DNA from: Merluccius polli
Lineage: Eukaryota; Chordata; Actinopteri; Gadiformes; Merlucciidae
Length of the DNA: 64,000 nucleotides
NCBI GenBank assembly: GCA_030340625.1
Contig: JAOPHQ010003131.1
Location: 124,001 to 188,000, forward strand
Direction of reading: 5' to 3'
Shown here: piece after piece, positions 19,609-30,706 of the stretch
Numbering within the stretch: position 1 is the stretch's first letter
How the letters are laid out: each line of letters starts with the position of its first letter
Position numbers and translations under genes: made by a program
Notes under the pieces: generated by a model
Seen by the model: the letters and a program-made list of their open reading frames with translations, nothing else
Told to the model about the DNA's origin: nothing
Databases searched by the model: none

Positions 19609-20449
19609 CTACTCCTGCAGTCCCAGGAATCTGTAGCTGTCAGCCCTCTCCACCTCAGTCCCTCTGATGAAAAGAGGCTGTAGAGGGGGAGGATTCTTCC
19701 TGAAGTCCAGAGTTAATTCCTTTGTCTTGTCTGTGTTGAGGATGGGGTCATTCTCCTCTCCATAGACAAGGATGTTGTTTACCACAGACCTGTATCCCGA
19801 CTCGTCTCCCCCCTTGATGAGCCCCAGGATGGTGGTGTCATATGCATATTTGATGATGATGGTATTGTCGTGGGTGGAGACGCAGTCATGTGTGTACAGG
19901 GTGAAGAGTTTGAGACTGAGGCAGCAGCCCTGTGGGGATCCTGTGCTGATGATGAGCTCAGCGGACACCTGTCTTCCCATCCTCACCACCTGTGGTCTTT
20001 CTGTCAGGAAATCCAAGATCCAGTTGCAGGTGGGAGTTGGGACGCCGAGGTCTGTCAGCTTCCTGATCAGCTTGCCCGGTCGGATGGTGTTGAAGGCAGA
20101 ACTGTAGTCCAGGAAAAGCATCCTGGCATACGTTCTGCTGCCTTCCAGATGTTGCAGGGTGTGGTGGAGGGCTACTGCTACCGCATCGTCCACTGATCGG
20201 TTGGGGCGGTAGGCAAACTGGAGTGGGTCGACAGTGTCTGGTACGGTGTTGTTGATGTGGGTGAGAACCAGTTTTTCTAGGCACTTCATGGCAACTGGTG
20301 TGAGTGCCACTGGCCTGAAGTCGTTTAGGGTGGGTGTGTCTGGTCTTTTGGGGACTGGTATAATGGTAGAGGACTTGAAAATACGGGGAACTACGGCCTG
20401 GGATAGTGACAGATTGAAGATGTCAGTCAGACATCCAGTGTTATTGTGG
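19609..20449 (-). pseudogene. L2/CR1-like LINE reverse transcriptase relic
   Basis: The minus strand encodes the fingers/palm of a non-LTR reverse transcriptase: LNDFRPVALTPVAMKCLEKL, LQFAYRPNRSVDDAV, MLFLDYSSAFNTI and STGSPQGCCLS. The catalytic FADD box is degenerate (KYAYDTTI in place of F-A-D-D-T), which would abolish activity. The 5' side stops at about 20450, where an LTR relic begins. Neither endonuclease nor 3' tail is present. The motif wording fits the L2 branch common in teleosts. Confidence 0.85.
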
Positions 20450-20551
20450 AGTGTGTGTTGATAGCTGGTTTACAGCCTCACCTGGCCTGAGTCAGACTGA
20501 TTAGACTCTGGGCTGGGTGGGGCTGCACACCTGTGGTGCAGAGTAATCATG
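20450..20551 (-). repeat. Left half of an older inverted LTR copy (target of the 20552-21904 element)
   Basis: Read in reverse, this segment matches the LTR interior at about 20745-20850 (shared TGACTCAGGCCAGGTGAGG). Its continuation reappears after the insertion at 21905-21937. The element at 20552-21904 therefore landed inside a relic of its own LTR family in the opposite orientation. Confidence 0.7.
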
Positions 20552-20873
20552 TGTGGCAGGGTTGGTCCGGCCACATGCCACCTAAGTGGCTTTCTTTTGG
20601 GGCCCTCCGACACAGGACACGGGTAGATGTTGTTCAAGGTGTTTATTCAGAGATTAAGGCAGGATGTTATACGCCGAGCTGATGGTACAACATGTCATGA
20701 CGGTGCTCCTCCTCGAGTGTGTGTGTTGATGGCTGGTTTATCCTGGGTGCCATGATTGCTCATGCACCACAGGTGTGCAGCCCCACCCAGCCAGAGTCCA
20801 ATCAGTCTGACTCAGGCCAGGTGAGGCTGTAAACCAGCCATCAACAGCACACACTCCACAAACACCCTCCACA
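20552..20873 (-). repeat. 3' LTR of the short LTR element
   Basis: A 322-bp copy of 21585-21904 with TG...CA ends. Differences by eye are few and concentrated near 20635-20660. Confidence 0.87.
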
Positions 20874-21566
20874 TATCCCCAACACCAGATTGAGGCCGGG
20901 GAGAATCCCCGGCCTCGCCTACTCCCCCCCCCCCCCCCCATCCAAGCAAACAAAAAAAAAACACATACCGGACTCTGAACAGGGTTACCATACCTACACA
21001 AAACCTGGACTCTTTTCAGGGTTGCCATACCTAAAAAAAAATAAACACAACCCCCCAAACCCCACTACCTCCACACCTCCCCAGTGTCACACGCCAACCC
21101 CACCCTCCCCCTCCGTCCCGGAGACCGGAGGCCTGGGGCTGCTGCTCCAGCTGGCGGAGGTGTCTCGGGGCTAGCTGGTTGCAGGGGCTGGCTGGATGGG
21201 TTCCGGAGGAGGCCCGACAGCTGGGCCGCGGAGGTAGCTTCTCGGAGGGCCTGGAAGAGTCTGTTAGCTACCCCCCCTCCACCAGGGCGACGAGGCATGA
21301 TCCCCCCCATCTCCTCCTGCATGGGGCCTTGGGCTCCTGGTCCCCTGGCAGAGGGGCGGCTGGCCTGGGCTGCTCCAGGCTGGATCCGGGGGAGGCTAGC
21401 GACAGACGGTTGCCGGTGGCGGTCGCTGCGCTGCCTCCCCGCTCCTCCGCTGGCCGTCGCTGCCGTTCAGGGGGGAGCTGGTGCTGGGGTGGCTGTCCTC
21501 TGCCGCGGCTGGTGGCTCCAGTGCAGCTTTGGACAGCCCTTCCGTGTCCCGTCCTGGTCGGAGGAG

Positions 21567-21584
21567 CCCCACATTGGGCGCCAG
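21567..21584 (-). other. Primer-binding site, tRNA-Lys type
   Basis: On the minus strand this is TGGCGCCCAATGTGGGGC, abutting the 5' LTR. It differs by one base from the widely used tRNA-Lys primer-site sequence. Confidence 0.8.
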
Positions 21585-21904
21585 TGTGGCAGGGTTGGTC
21601 CGGCCACACGCCACCTAAGTGGCTTTCTTTTGGGGCCCTCCGACACAGGACACGGGTAGATGTTGTTCAAGATGTTTAATGGAGTTTCGGGCAGATGGTA
21701 TACGCCGAGCTGATGGTACAACATGTCATGACGGTGCTCCTCCTCGAGTGTGTGTGTTGATGGCTGGTTTATCCTGGGTGCCATGATTGCTCATGCACCA
21801 CAGGTGTGCAGCCCCACCCAGCCAGAGTCCAATCAGTCTGACTCAGGCCAGGTGAGGCTGTAAACCAGCCATCAACAGCACACACTCCACAAACACCCTC
21901 CACA
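21585..21904 (-). repeat. 5' LTR of the short LTR element
   Basis: A 320-bp direct copy of 20552-20873, followed by the TCATG TSD and the second half of the older inverted LTR relic (21905-21937). Confidence 0.87.
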
Positions 21905-22565
21905 TCATGGCACCCAGGATAAACCATCAACACACAGGTTTCTCAATCTGCGTTCTTGACTGTACTTGTGTTCTTGTGGACTTGTGAAACATCATCAGTC
22001 GCAGCCCAAGTACTGTTGCAATTCAAAGTCTGCATCTAGCCAAGTACAGTCCAAATGCCCGGATGTGTTCTTGCTCCGCCCGTTTTATCGAGGATGCATC
22101 AGGAAGTGACTTGTGTGGACTTGGGACGGCCAAGTATCCCAGAATGCATTTTGCAGCCTCCTCTTCGGCTTCTTTATAAAGAGTACCAACGGCAACCAGC
22201 GTCTAATCCATTTTGATGCTTATTTTTGTAATTTTGTCTGTCTAATTTTCGTTCTTCTTATTTAATCATTCACCAACGTCCACAACAACCACAACAACCT
22301 TTTTCCCGCCACTGGCTTTTTATATGTAGGCTACAGATCTTGAAACAGAAAAAATATACCATTAGTTTGAAAATGAAAAGAGGCAGGGTTGTGTTATATA
22401 TCATATTGTATTATGATATATTATATTATATCATATTTCATTTTATTGTAAATATACATTACAGTGAAGCTAACCGGAGTAGACAGGAGACGAGCTGAGA
22501 TGGTGACATCATCTAGTTCGCTGCTGTTCCAACTGCAGAATGACCGGACTGCGTCCTCCCGTCCT

Positions 22566-23193
22566 TGTCAGGGACCAGACAGAGGAGGACCACAAGTGCG
22601 TCACGTTTTGAGGGTTTATTGAATTTCGGGGAAAAGGGAGTTGGGAGAGTGAGTCCTGGAGCCCGTGTGTGTGTGCCCCCCAGCAGCAGAGAGGCGTCCG
22701 AAGGAGATGGTGGTAGAGGGTCCGGAAATCCTGGGGGGGGGGGGGGGAACACACACACAACAGGGCAGATGACTGGCAGGCAGAAGTACAGACAAGGGCA
22801 GGCAGTATTCGTAGTTGAGAAGGCAGAAAGGCAGGTCGGTTTACCGGGGTTGGAGATCAGACGGGTTTTCGGGGTTGAAGGCAGGTCAGGTTTTCTGGAG
22901 CAGGAGATCAGGCAGGCTTTCAGAGACGGTCTGGGTTCGAAATCAGGAGTCAGCGATGTTTGCCAGGGAACAGGAGTCAAGAGCATGTTCACAGACGATC
23001 TGACAGAGGAGAACTGAAAACCAGAGCTTTATATACCAAGGTTAATTGGCAGAGGGAATGTAGTGCAGCTGGATGGCCAATGAGGAGGCAGAGTGAAAGC
23101 AGGTGGAGCAATTAAGCAGAGCAGAGTGGAGAGTGAGAGATAATTGAAAGTAATTAATACTTGCAGACAGAAGCAAGGAGAGAAACCATGACA
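22566..23193 (-). repeat. 3' LTR of the Sushi-type element (628 bp)
   Basis: This is the full-length LTR. The segment at about 22822-23165 has no counterpart in the other LTR. A poly-G run at about 22731-22748 matches a longer run in the 5' LTR. Confidence 0.87.
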
Positions 23194-23208
23194 GAACCCC
23201 CCCCTCAA
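23194..23208 (-). promoter_or_regulatory. Polypurine tract of the Sushi-type element
   Basis: The minus strand reads TTGAGGGGGGGGTTC directly before the 3' LTR start, the position of the plus-strand primer. Confidence 0.75.
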
Positions 23209-23277
23209 GGGACGGCTCCAGAAGTCCCCAAGCAGCACCATCAAGCCGGGCGGGCGGAGGGGGGAGCCGGCGGAGGG

Positions 23278-26200
23278 TCAGAATTCCTCAGACTGATCAG
23301 TCTCCACCGCTTCGTCCTCAGAGGAAACCAGGGAACCCACATCATCCAGTGGCTGTGCATCCTCATCCTCACCAGCAGAAGGCACATCAGAATCCAGGTC
23401 AGGCGCCGGGTCCGGCTCAGGGTCAGGTGTCGGGCAGGATAAAAGTCGGGACCCCCTTGGCCGGCCACGCCGGATGGAGGGCTGGTCAGGATGCTGACGA
23501 TGGAAATCAGTGATGAGCGTCCGATCTACAACTCGTCTGGCAGGCACCCAGGTCCTTTCTTCCGGACCATAACCTTCCCAGTCCACCAGGTACTGCATTC
23601 CTCTGCCTCTTCGCCTGGACCGGAGCAGCCTTCGGACAGAAAAGACCAGGCCCCCATCTACGAGACGTGGAGGAGGAGGAGTGGGTGCAGCCAGAGCCAG
23701 CGGGCTCTCGTGAACAGGCTTGATTTTGGAGACATGAAAAGTGGGGTGTACTCTCATGGACCTGGGCAGTAGGAGCCGGACAGCAGTTGCACTGATGATC
23801 TTCTGAATGGGGAACGGCCCAAGGAACCTAGGGGCCAGCTTCCGCGACTCAGCCCTGAGTGGCAAGTCCTTGGCTGAAAGCCACACCTTCTGGCCCACAT
23901 GGTAGGTCGGTGCCGGAGTCCTCCGACGGTTGGCCCCAATAGAGTAGCTGGTGACAGATCTGAGGAGTGTGGTGCGGGCTCGAGACCAAGCGCGACGGCA
24001 TTGTCGAGCATAGGCGAGGGCTGATGGGCAGGTGACCTCCCCCTCCAGGCTGGCGAAGAGAGGTGGTTGGTAGCCATACACACACTGGAAGGGGGACATG
24101 CCAGTAGCAGAGCAGGTAAGAGAATTGTGGGCATACTCCACCCAAGTCAGTTGCTTTGCCCAGGCCTGGGGGTTGGAAGATGCCATGCAACGGAGTGCCT
24201 TCTCCAGCTCCTGGTTTGCCCGCTCCGACTGGCCATTGGACTGAGGGTGAAATCCAGAGGATAGGCTGACTGTGGCCCCCAGCAGCTGGCAGAATTCCTT
24301 CCAGAAGGTGGAAGTGAATTGCGGGCCCCGGTCCGAGACGACATCCCTGGGCAGCCCATGTATCCGGAAAGCGTGGTCTAAGACCACCTGGGCGGTCTCT
24401 TTGGCGGATGGTAGCTTTGGGAGGGGGACGAAGTGTGCCATCTTGCTAAAACGATCCACTATAGTGAGGATGGCAGTCATGCCGTCAGATGGGGGCAGGC
24501 CAGTAACAAAGTCCAGAGAGACATGGGACCAAGGTCTTGAGGGTACAGGTAGGGGCTGGAACAAGCCGGCTGGGGGCTGGTTGGAGGACTTGCTTTGGTT
24601 ACAAGTGGGACAGGCACGGACATATTCTCGAACGTCCCTCCTCAGAGACGGCCACCAGAATCGCTGGGTGAGCAGATGGCAGGTGCGTGTGGATCCGGGG
24701 TGCAAGCAAGGCGGGAGTTGTGCCCCCACTGTAGGACCTGTGATCTCAAATTTTCAGGGACAAAGAGACGGTCTGCAGGGCATGCACTGGGCCCAGGCTG
24801 GTTGCGGAGTGCCTCCTGTACTTGCTGTTCCACATCCCAGGTTAGGGCAGCGACAACACAGGGACCAGGCCAGACAGGTTCCTTGGCGTGCATGTCGTCT
24901 CTCTGAAACTGACGGGACAGAGCATCAGGCTTGGTGTTGCGTGATCCAGGATGGTACGAGAGTGTAAAATTGAAGCGGGTGAAGAACAGAGCCCAGCGGG
25001 ACTGTCTTGGATTCAGTCGTTTGGTGGTGCGGATGTATTCGAGATTCTTATGGTCGGTCCAGACCAGGAATGGAACCGTTGAGCCTTCCAACCAGTGCCG
25101 CCACTCCTCCAGGGCCAGTTTGACAGCTAGCAGCTCACGGTTGCCGATGTCGTAATTCTGTTCGGACGGTGACAGTCGGCGAGAGAAGAACGCACAGGGA
25201 TGGAGTTTGCTGTCCTCTGCCGCTCGTTGAGAGAGCACAGCGCCGACACCCACATCAGAGGCGTCCACCTCCACAACAAACTGCCGGTCAGAGTCAGGCA
25301 TCTGGAGGATGGGGGCAGAAGTGAAGCGTGACTTGAGGGTGCTGAAGGCGTTGCTGGCTGCCGAGGTCCAGACGAATGGCTGTTTGGGGCTGGTCAGGGC
25401 AGTGAGAGGGGAGGCAACAGTGCTGTAATTGCGGATGAATTTGCGGTAGAAATTGGCAAACCCGAGGAACTGCTGAAGTGTCTTCCTGTTTTCAGGTGTG
25501 GGCCACGAAGTCACTGCTGACACCTTGGCGGGATCCATTTGGATGCTCCCCTCTGCCACGATATACCCCAGGAAAGCCACGGACCGAGCATGGAAGTCAC
25601 ATTTCTCTGCCTTGACGTACAGGGAGTTTTCCAGGAGACGATTGAGGACTAGCTGGACATGGCGGGTGTGTTCGGACAGGGTTCGGGAGAAGATTAAGAT
25701 GTCGTCCAGGTACACAAAGACAAATCTGTTCAACATGTCCCGCAAAACATCATTGACCAGAGCCTGGAACACTGCTGGAGCGTTGGTGAGGCCGAACGGC
25801 ATAACCAGGTACTCATAATGGCCAGTTGGGGTGTTAAATGCCGTCTTCCATTCATCTCCCTCCCGTATCCGCACCAGGTGGTAAGCATTCCTCAGATCCA
25901 GTTTGGTGTAGACTGTGGCTCCCTGGAGCAACTCGAAGGCAGAGGTGAGCAGAGGAAGAGGGTACCGGTTCTTGACGGTGATGTCGTTCAAGCCCCGGTA
26001 GTCGATGCAGGGACGGAGGGACCCATCTGTCTTATCCACAAAGAAGAACCCGGCACCAGCAGGAGAAGAAGACGGACGGATGATTCCAGCTGCCAGGGAG
26101 TTATTTATATAGTCCTCCATGGCTCTTCTTTCGGGGGAAGACAGGGAGTAGAGGCCGCCCTTGGGTGGAGCGGTTCCTGGACGGAGGTCTATGGCACAGT

Positions 26201-26744
26201 CGTAGGGCCGGTGTGGGGGCAGCGAAGTGGCCTTGGCTTTGTTGAATACATCCTGTAGTCCGTGATAGCACTTGTGTACGTTGGAGAGGTCAGGGACAGA
26301 ATCGGTGGGTACCGAACTGGAGGGTAGCATGGCAGAGCGCAAACAGGTCCGGTGGCAGTCCTTACCCCACTCCGTGATTGTCCCGGTCGTCCAGTCAAGG
26401 TAGGGGTTATGCTGGCGAAGCCATGGGTAGCCCAGGATAAGCGGTTGGCCTGGGGAGCGGAGCAGGTGAAAACGGATGGTTTCGTGGTGGTTACCTGACA
26501 GCATCATTGAGATGGGGGTAGTGACGCTGGTGACTTTGCCAAGGAGATGACCATCCAGAGCTCGGGCTGGGACAGGACAGGGCAGACGTTGGCTCTCCAA
26601 CCCCAACTGACGGGCCAGCTCAATGTCCATGAGGTTAGCCTCGGCACCAGAGTCAACCAGAGCGGTCAAAGTGTGGGTGGTTTCAGAGAGGAGGAGGTGA
26701 ACTAGAAAAAGGGGCTTACGGCTGGTGGAGGGTTGGGTGGTCAT
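23278..26744 (-). pseudogene. pol: Sushi-type Pol polyprotein with one frameshift
   Basis: The frame starts at 26744 (MTTQPSTSRK). The protease has DSGAEANLMD. Reverse transcriptase has DLRNAYHLVRI and FVYLDDILIF, followed by RNase H (VEVDASDVGVGAVLSQ, TDHKNLEYI). The frame is lost near 24690 at the integrase zinc-binding region and continues in another frame to 23278. That part holds HLLTQRFWWPSLRRDV with CPTCNQSK, then the DDE core (SLDFVTGLP, SDRGPQFTS, NGQSERANQEL) and a C-terminal chromodomain (MQYLVDWEGYGPEERTWVPA). An acidic tail of Asp/Glu/Pro follows. The order PR-RT-RH-INT is standard gypsy order, unlike the element at 394-6977. Pol begins 21 bases after gag ends, in a different frame. 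Confidence 0.9.
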
Positions 26745-26764
26745 CGAGCTCAGCCGGATCCCTC

Positions 26765-27859
26765 CTACGTCCGGTGAGCTGCGGCTTTTACTGGACAGGT
26801 GGCGACCCGATGACCATCAGCTCCACAGTACAAGCAGAGGTTGGAGGAGAGGCGGCGCTGGCGCTCAGCAGGGGTGAGGGAGGCACGGCCAATCTCCATG
26901 GGCTCTGGCGGGTCGAGCTGGCTCTGGGGAGTGGCTGAAGAGGGTGGCCGAGCAGCAGAATGACCCAGAGTGCGGACAGATGGCTGGGTGGAGCGTCCCT
27001 TCTCCCGTCGGCGAGTCTGGATCCGACGGTCGATCCGAACGGCAAGGGCGATGGCTTCATCGAGTGCCGAGGGTTGGTCATGCGAGACGAGTTCATCCTT
27101 CACATAGTCTGCCAGGCTATGAAGGAAGGCATCCACTTGTGCAGCCTCGTTCCATGAGCTGCGCCTTGCCAGGGTACGGAAATCGATGGAAAAGTCCGCC
27201 ACAGTCATGGGTCATCGGATGGTCATCAGGGCCCTGGACGCCTCCGCAGTTGATGAGCCCAGGTCGAACACCTTCAACATTTCCTCGGCGAAGGCATCGA
27301 AGGAAGTGCAGGCTGGGGTCTGCCGGTCAAACTCAGCGGTTCCCCACAGTCGAGCTCGGCCTGTCAGGTGTGTAATGATGTACCCCACTCTGGCTCCCTC
27401 TGTGGCGAAGGTCCTGGGTTGTAGAGAGAACTGGACTCGGCAGCTGGTTAAGAATGCGCGCACTTGGGCCGGGTTACCGTCAAAACATTCTGGGTTGCCG
27501 ATCTTTGGCTCTGGGGCACTGTGAGCCACTGGAACTGGAGCCACTGGGACTTGAGCCACTGGGACTGGAGCGTTGGGATCCAGAAGAGGTGCTGGGGCAG
27601 ATGGGGCAGGAGCCTGGGCAGATGGAGAGGTCAGGTTGGTGAGCATTTGCAAGACCTGGGCCAGCTGTTGTTGCTGCTGTTGAATCTGCTGTTGATGTTG
27701 GTGAAACTGCTGTTGCTGCTGGCGACCAAGCTGAATCAAAGATGAGATGTCTCCAGCCATCCGATGCATCCCACCCTCAGCAAGTTCCAGGCGCTGCATG
27801 GCAGTTGATGTTTTAGGGTCGGAGGTTTCCATGCTGGGTGTGTCGTGCGCTGGGTCCAT
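26765..27859 (-). pseudogene. gag: Sushi-type Gag with one in-frame stop
   Basis: It starts MDPAHDTPSMET at 27859, a start typical of Sushi-like Gag. A Gln-rich low-complexity segment (about residues 48-68) precedes the capsid-like region (PECFDGNPAQVRAFLTSC, YIITHLTGRARLWG). A TGA at 27212-27214 interrupts the frame, which then continues in register. The C-terminus holds one zinc knuckle CLYCGADGHRVATC. The end at 26765 lies just ahead of pol. Confidence 0.9.
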
Positions 27860-27875
27860 GCTGGTCAGATCGTTC

Positions 27876-28156
27876 TGTCAGGGACCAGACAGAGGAGGAC
27901 CACAAGTGCGTCACGTTTATTGGGTTTATTGAATTTTGGGGAAAAGGGAGTTGGGAGAGTGAGTCCTGGAGCCCGTGTGTGTGTGCCCCCCAGCAGCAGA
28001 GAGGCGTCCGAAGGAGATGGTGGTAGAGGGTCCGGAAATCCTGGGGGGGGGGGGGGGGGGGGGGGGAACACACACACAACAGGGCAGATGACTGGCAGGC
28101 ACAGACAAGGGCAGGCAGTATTCGTAGTTGAAGAAGCAAGGAGAGAAACCATGACA
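27876..28156 (-). repeat. 5' LTR of the Sushi-type element, internally shortened (281 bp)
   Basis: It shares both ends and flanking blocks with 22566-23193 but lacks about 340 bp. The join lies at a GAAG microhomology (about 28128-28135). Confidence 0.85.
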
Positions 28157-28249
28157 GTCCTTGGGAGTTTGTACTCCCGAGTCGAACTTACCAAGTCCGA
28201 ACTACCAAGTACGCATGTCCGAACTTGGCGTACTTGGTATTGAGAAACA

Positions 28250-28855
28250 CACTCAGGAGAGAGCCACTGTCATGGCAGCATGTTACATCTGCTTGGCTTT
28301 CACCATCTTGCCATTTCCAATAAGTGGATATTCTCAAACAACTACCCGTGTCTTGTGTTAGAGGGGCCCAGCAAAAGCCAATTATGTGGCATGTGGCAGG
28401 AACCACTGCTACAACTATTAATAAAGAAATAAAGAAAAAAGTAAATCCCAGACTTACTCTCTGTCCAAATGAGAATTAATTTCATGGATAAATTCTTTGA
28501 GGTGTGATCAGAATATTTTTGATGAAATAGCCAGATGAAATAGCAGGATGATAGCTATGTAGATAATAACTCCTGCTAGACTGCTTATCCAGTTTATTAA
28601 GAATTGATAGATTATTATGGCAATAAAACATTGTAGTCTACATACTGTATCTGGGGAGACCTCACAACGACTCTTAGCAACATAAACCACTGTTAGCAGT
28701 GACTAACAATCACTTTCAGAGTCAGCTGACCACTGGAGGAAATGTTCCATTGAACAGTGTTTGTTTATGGAAGGAATATTAGCTTTTTTTTAAAAATATA
28801 TTTTGCTGTATTTCTGTTCCAAAAACCAGAAAAACCAAGCCCAGTCACCAGCTTT
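28250..28855. other. AT-rich DNA, nothing recognised
   Basis: No credible gene, repeat structure or TSD was seen. Confidence 0.5.
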
Positions 28856-28859
28856 TGTG

Positions 28860-29042
28860 TGTAACACAGACACAAACACACAGACGCACCAACACACACA
28901 CACATACGCACACAGACAGACTCACCAACACACACACATGCACAAACACACACGCACACAGACAGAATCACCAACACACACACACATGCACAAACACACA
29001 CATACACACACACACACAGACTCACCAACACACACACACAAA
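28860..29042. repeat. Imperfect (CA)n / ACAGACTCACC microsatellite
   Basis: CA-rich with a higher-order unit of CACACAGAC(A)GACTCACCAA type repeated three to four times. The frames in it are artefacts. Confidence 0.9.
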
Positions 29043-29277
29043 AAGCGTGCGCTCGAGGATTATGTGCAGGCTACTGAGGCTGTGATTAAAATGGGATTTT
29101 TAAAATGATGAGCTAAAACTGAGTAGCAATTTCCCAGGCTTAGAGTGGATGAGATGCTATTGAACAATTCATTTGGGCAGGCCCATTGGTAAAGTAGGAG
29201 TCTAATTATCCTTCACGTCATTTAATACAGGCGAAAGACCAAAGCAGAGTTAGATATGGACGCAGTTAATATTAATA

Positions 29278-29380
29278 GACTGACGGACTGACAGACGGAC
29301 AGACAGACTGCATGACCGGCAGACAGACAGAGACAACCAGACAGATAGTACACAGGAAGTTGGCAGATGGACAGACAGGT
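29278..29380. repeat. (GACA)n-like microsatellite
   Basis: GACAGACGGACAGACAGAC-type tetranucleotides, degenerate toward the right. Confidence 0.8.
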
Positions 29381-29808
29381 GTGCTGACAAATGGAATATG
29401 AAACCTGTGTCGCTTGTCAAACATCAACATTGCTGTCGGCCACCTTCCCCCCTCTGGCAAGCACCCATACATTATATAAAACCATCACCTCAGCAGTCTT
29501 CCCATGATAAACTATTCAACTGTACTGGTGGGAGAATAACTGACCAGCTTGTTCCTGGTTCCTCCAGGCAGCTACACTGCACTTGTATCGTATATCTGTT
29601 GTGTTTGGAGACTTGGTAACTTGGTAGCTCTGACATCTACCGTGTGCTCAGACTGTTCTCACTGTGGAAGTCACTCTCCATGAAAAGCATTTGCTAAATG
29701 CAAATGTTCCACTATCTTGCAGAAGAAATATTGGAAGCGCTTTATATTAAGGTCCTTGTAATAAGCATTAGTTAAAAGGTAATAAGGCCCTTAATAAGCA
29801 TTAGTTAA

Positions 29809-30706
29809 AGGTGCGCTATGCAACTCGGTTATTCCTCCGCTGTTTCTGGGTTTTCGCCGGAATTGGGCTCGCATTTCTCACTATAGAGCTCCCCCTGCAG
29901 CTTCGGAATAGGCCTACAACACTGTCGTAAAAACTCATTGACAACGCCCCCCACTTCGATAAATAAATAGTAATACACAACGAGAACCTGGATTCGGACC
30001 GCAAACAAACATGTGTGGTAGCAAGTCACTGCTAGGATAAACCCTCACTAGCTAGCAAGCTAGCCATGAAGCAACCAAGCGAAACACATAGGTACAGGGC
30101 TCACAATAAAACGGTCGAGCAAAACACATTGTTCAACAGACTCTCAAACCACATTACAAAAACGAAGTTCACCCAAGGGTAGGCTACTTACAATTTCAGC
30201 AGCAAGACAGCCAAGTCGGCGTCCGTTTTGCATTCTTCCGAGTCTCTCAGTTGACGCCATTCCGCATAAGCTCGCCCTATGTTCACTCGTGTCTGGTTTC
30301 TTTGTTTATCATAATCCTTTCTCTTATTCTTCGATTCCTCCGACCTTCCCCTCTTGGGTCTTGATGGATCCATAGTGGATTTGTCGATTGATCCAGAATT
30401 GCCTTGCAACTGACTCTTTATATTCAGCCGGACCCATGTTTGGCACCCCCGCCCAGGTCTACCGTAAAGCAGTGAAACTACAATCTGACTACATTTTCGA
30501 GGCGCGATTGGATACTTCCGCTGAGTCACATCCATAAGTGGCCGGGACGGCCACATGAAGTTGCATGTTCTGTTTTTCCGCGGGGAACCAACAGGGGGAG
30601 ATGAAACACCCACCAAACAACCCAGAAAGTGTTGTAGAACGATCAGAACGACTCTCAACCTGCATGGTTAAGGTTATTTTTGATAAACGAGTTGCATAGT
30701 GCTTCT
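29809..30706 (-). mobile_element. TTAA-flanked DNA transposon (Kolobok/piggyBac-like), 898 bp
   Basis: The TSD is TTAA (29805-29808 and 30707-30710). The TIRs are AGGTGCGCTATGCAACTCG and the inverse of AGAAGCACTATGCAACTCG. The minus strand from about 30395 to 30188 encodes a basic domain with RVNIGRAYAEWRQLRDSEE followed by TDADLAVLLLKL, a pattern I associate with first exons of fish TTAA-type transposons. No catalytic domain remains. Confidence 0.7.

Larger units (their letters stand above)
20552..21904 (-). mobile_element. Short non-autonomous LTR retrotransposon with tRNA-Lys primer site
   Basis: LTRs of about 320 bp (20552-20873 and 21585-21904, TGTGGCAGGG...CCCTCCACA) enclose only about 710 bp. 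The TSD is TCATG (20547-20551 and 21905-21909). The minus-strand primer site next to 21584 reads TGGCGCCCAATGTGGGGC, complementary to a tRNA-Lys 3' end. No pol is present. The interior is GC- and Pro/Gly-rich; a minus-strand frame at 21065-21322 could be a gag remnant but has no recognisable motif. The size and structure resemble TRIM-type or internally deleted elements. Confidence 0.87.
22566..28156 (-). mobile_element. Sushi-type Ty3/gypsy chromovirus
   Basis: LTRs at 22566-23193 (3') and 27876-28156 (5') begin TGTCAGGGACC and end CCATGACA. The TSD is a perfect GTCCT (22561-22565 and 28157-28161). Gag and Pol lie on the minus strand in separate frames, with a C-terminal chromodomain after the integrase, the mark of chromoviruses such as fish Sushi elements. 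The two LTRs differ greatly in length: about 340 bp present in the 3' LTR are missing from the 5' LTR. Lesions seen are one stop in gag and one frameshift in pol. Confidence 0.92.
21936..28249. mobile_element. hAT-like non-autonomous element, opened by a Sushi gypsy insertion
   Basis: Inverted termini GTTTCTCAAT (21940s) and ATTGAGAAAC (28240s) are flanked by an imperfect 8-bp TSD, ACACACAG versus ACACTCAG. Both ends carry motifs of the AAGTCCGAAC / CAAGTAC type. Removing the gypsy at 22566-28156 leaves an element of about 0.7 kb without a transposase. The boundaries are approximate. Confidence 0.55.

Noticed and set aside
21084..21679. Overlapping GC-rich frames on both strands as genes
   Set aside because: They come from the GC-rich interior of a short LTR element; no motif supports any frame, apart from a weak gag-remnant possibility at 21065-21322.
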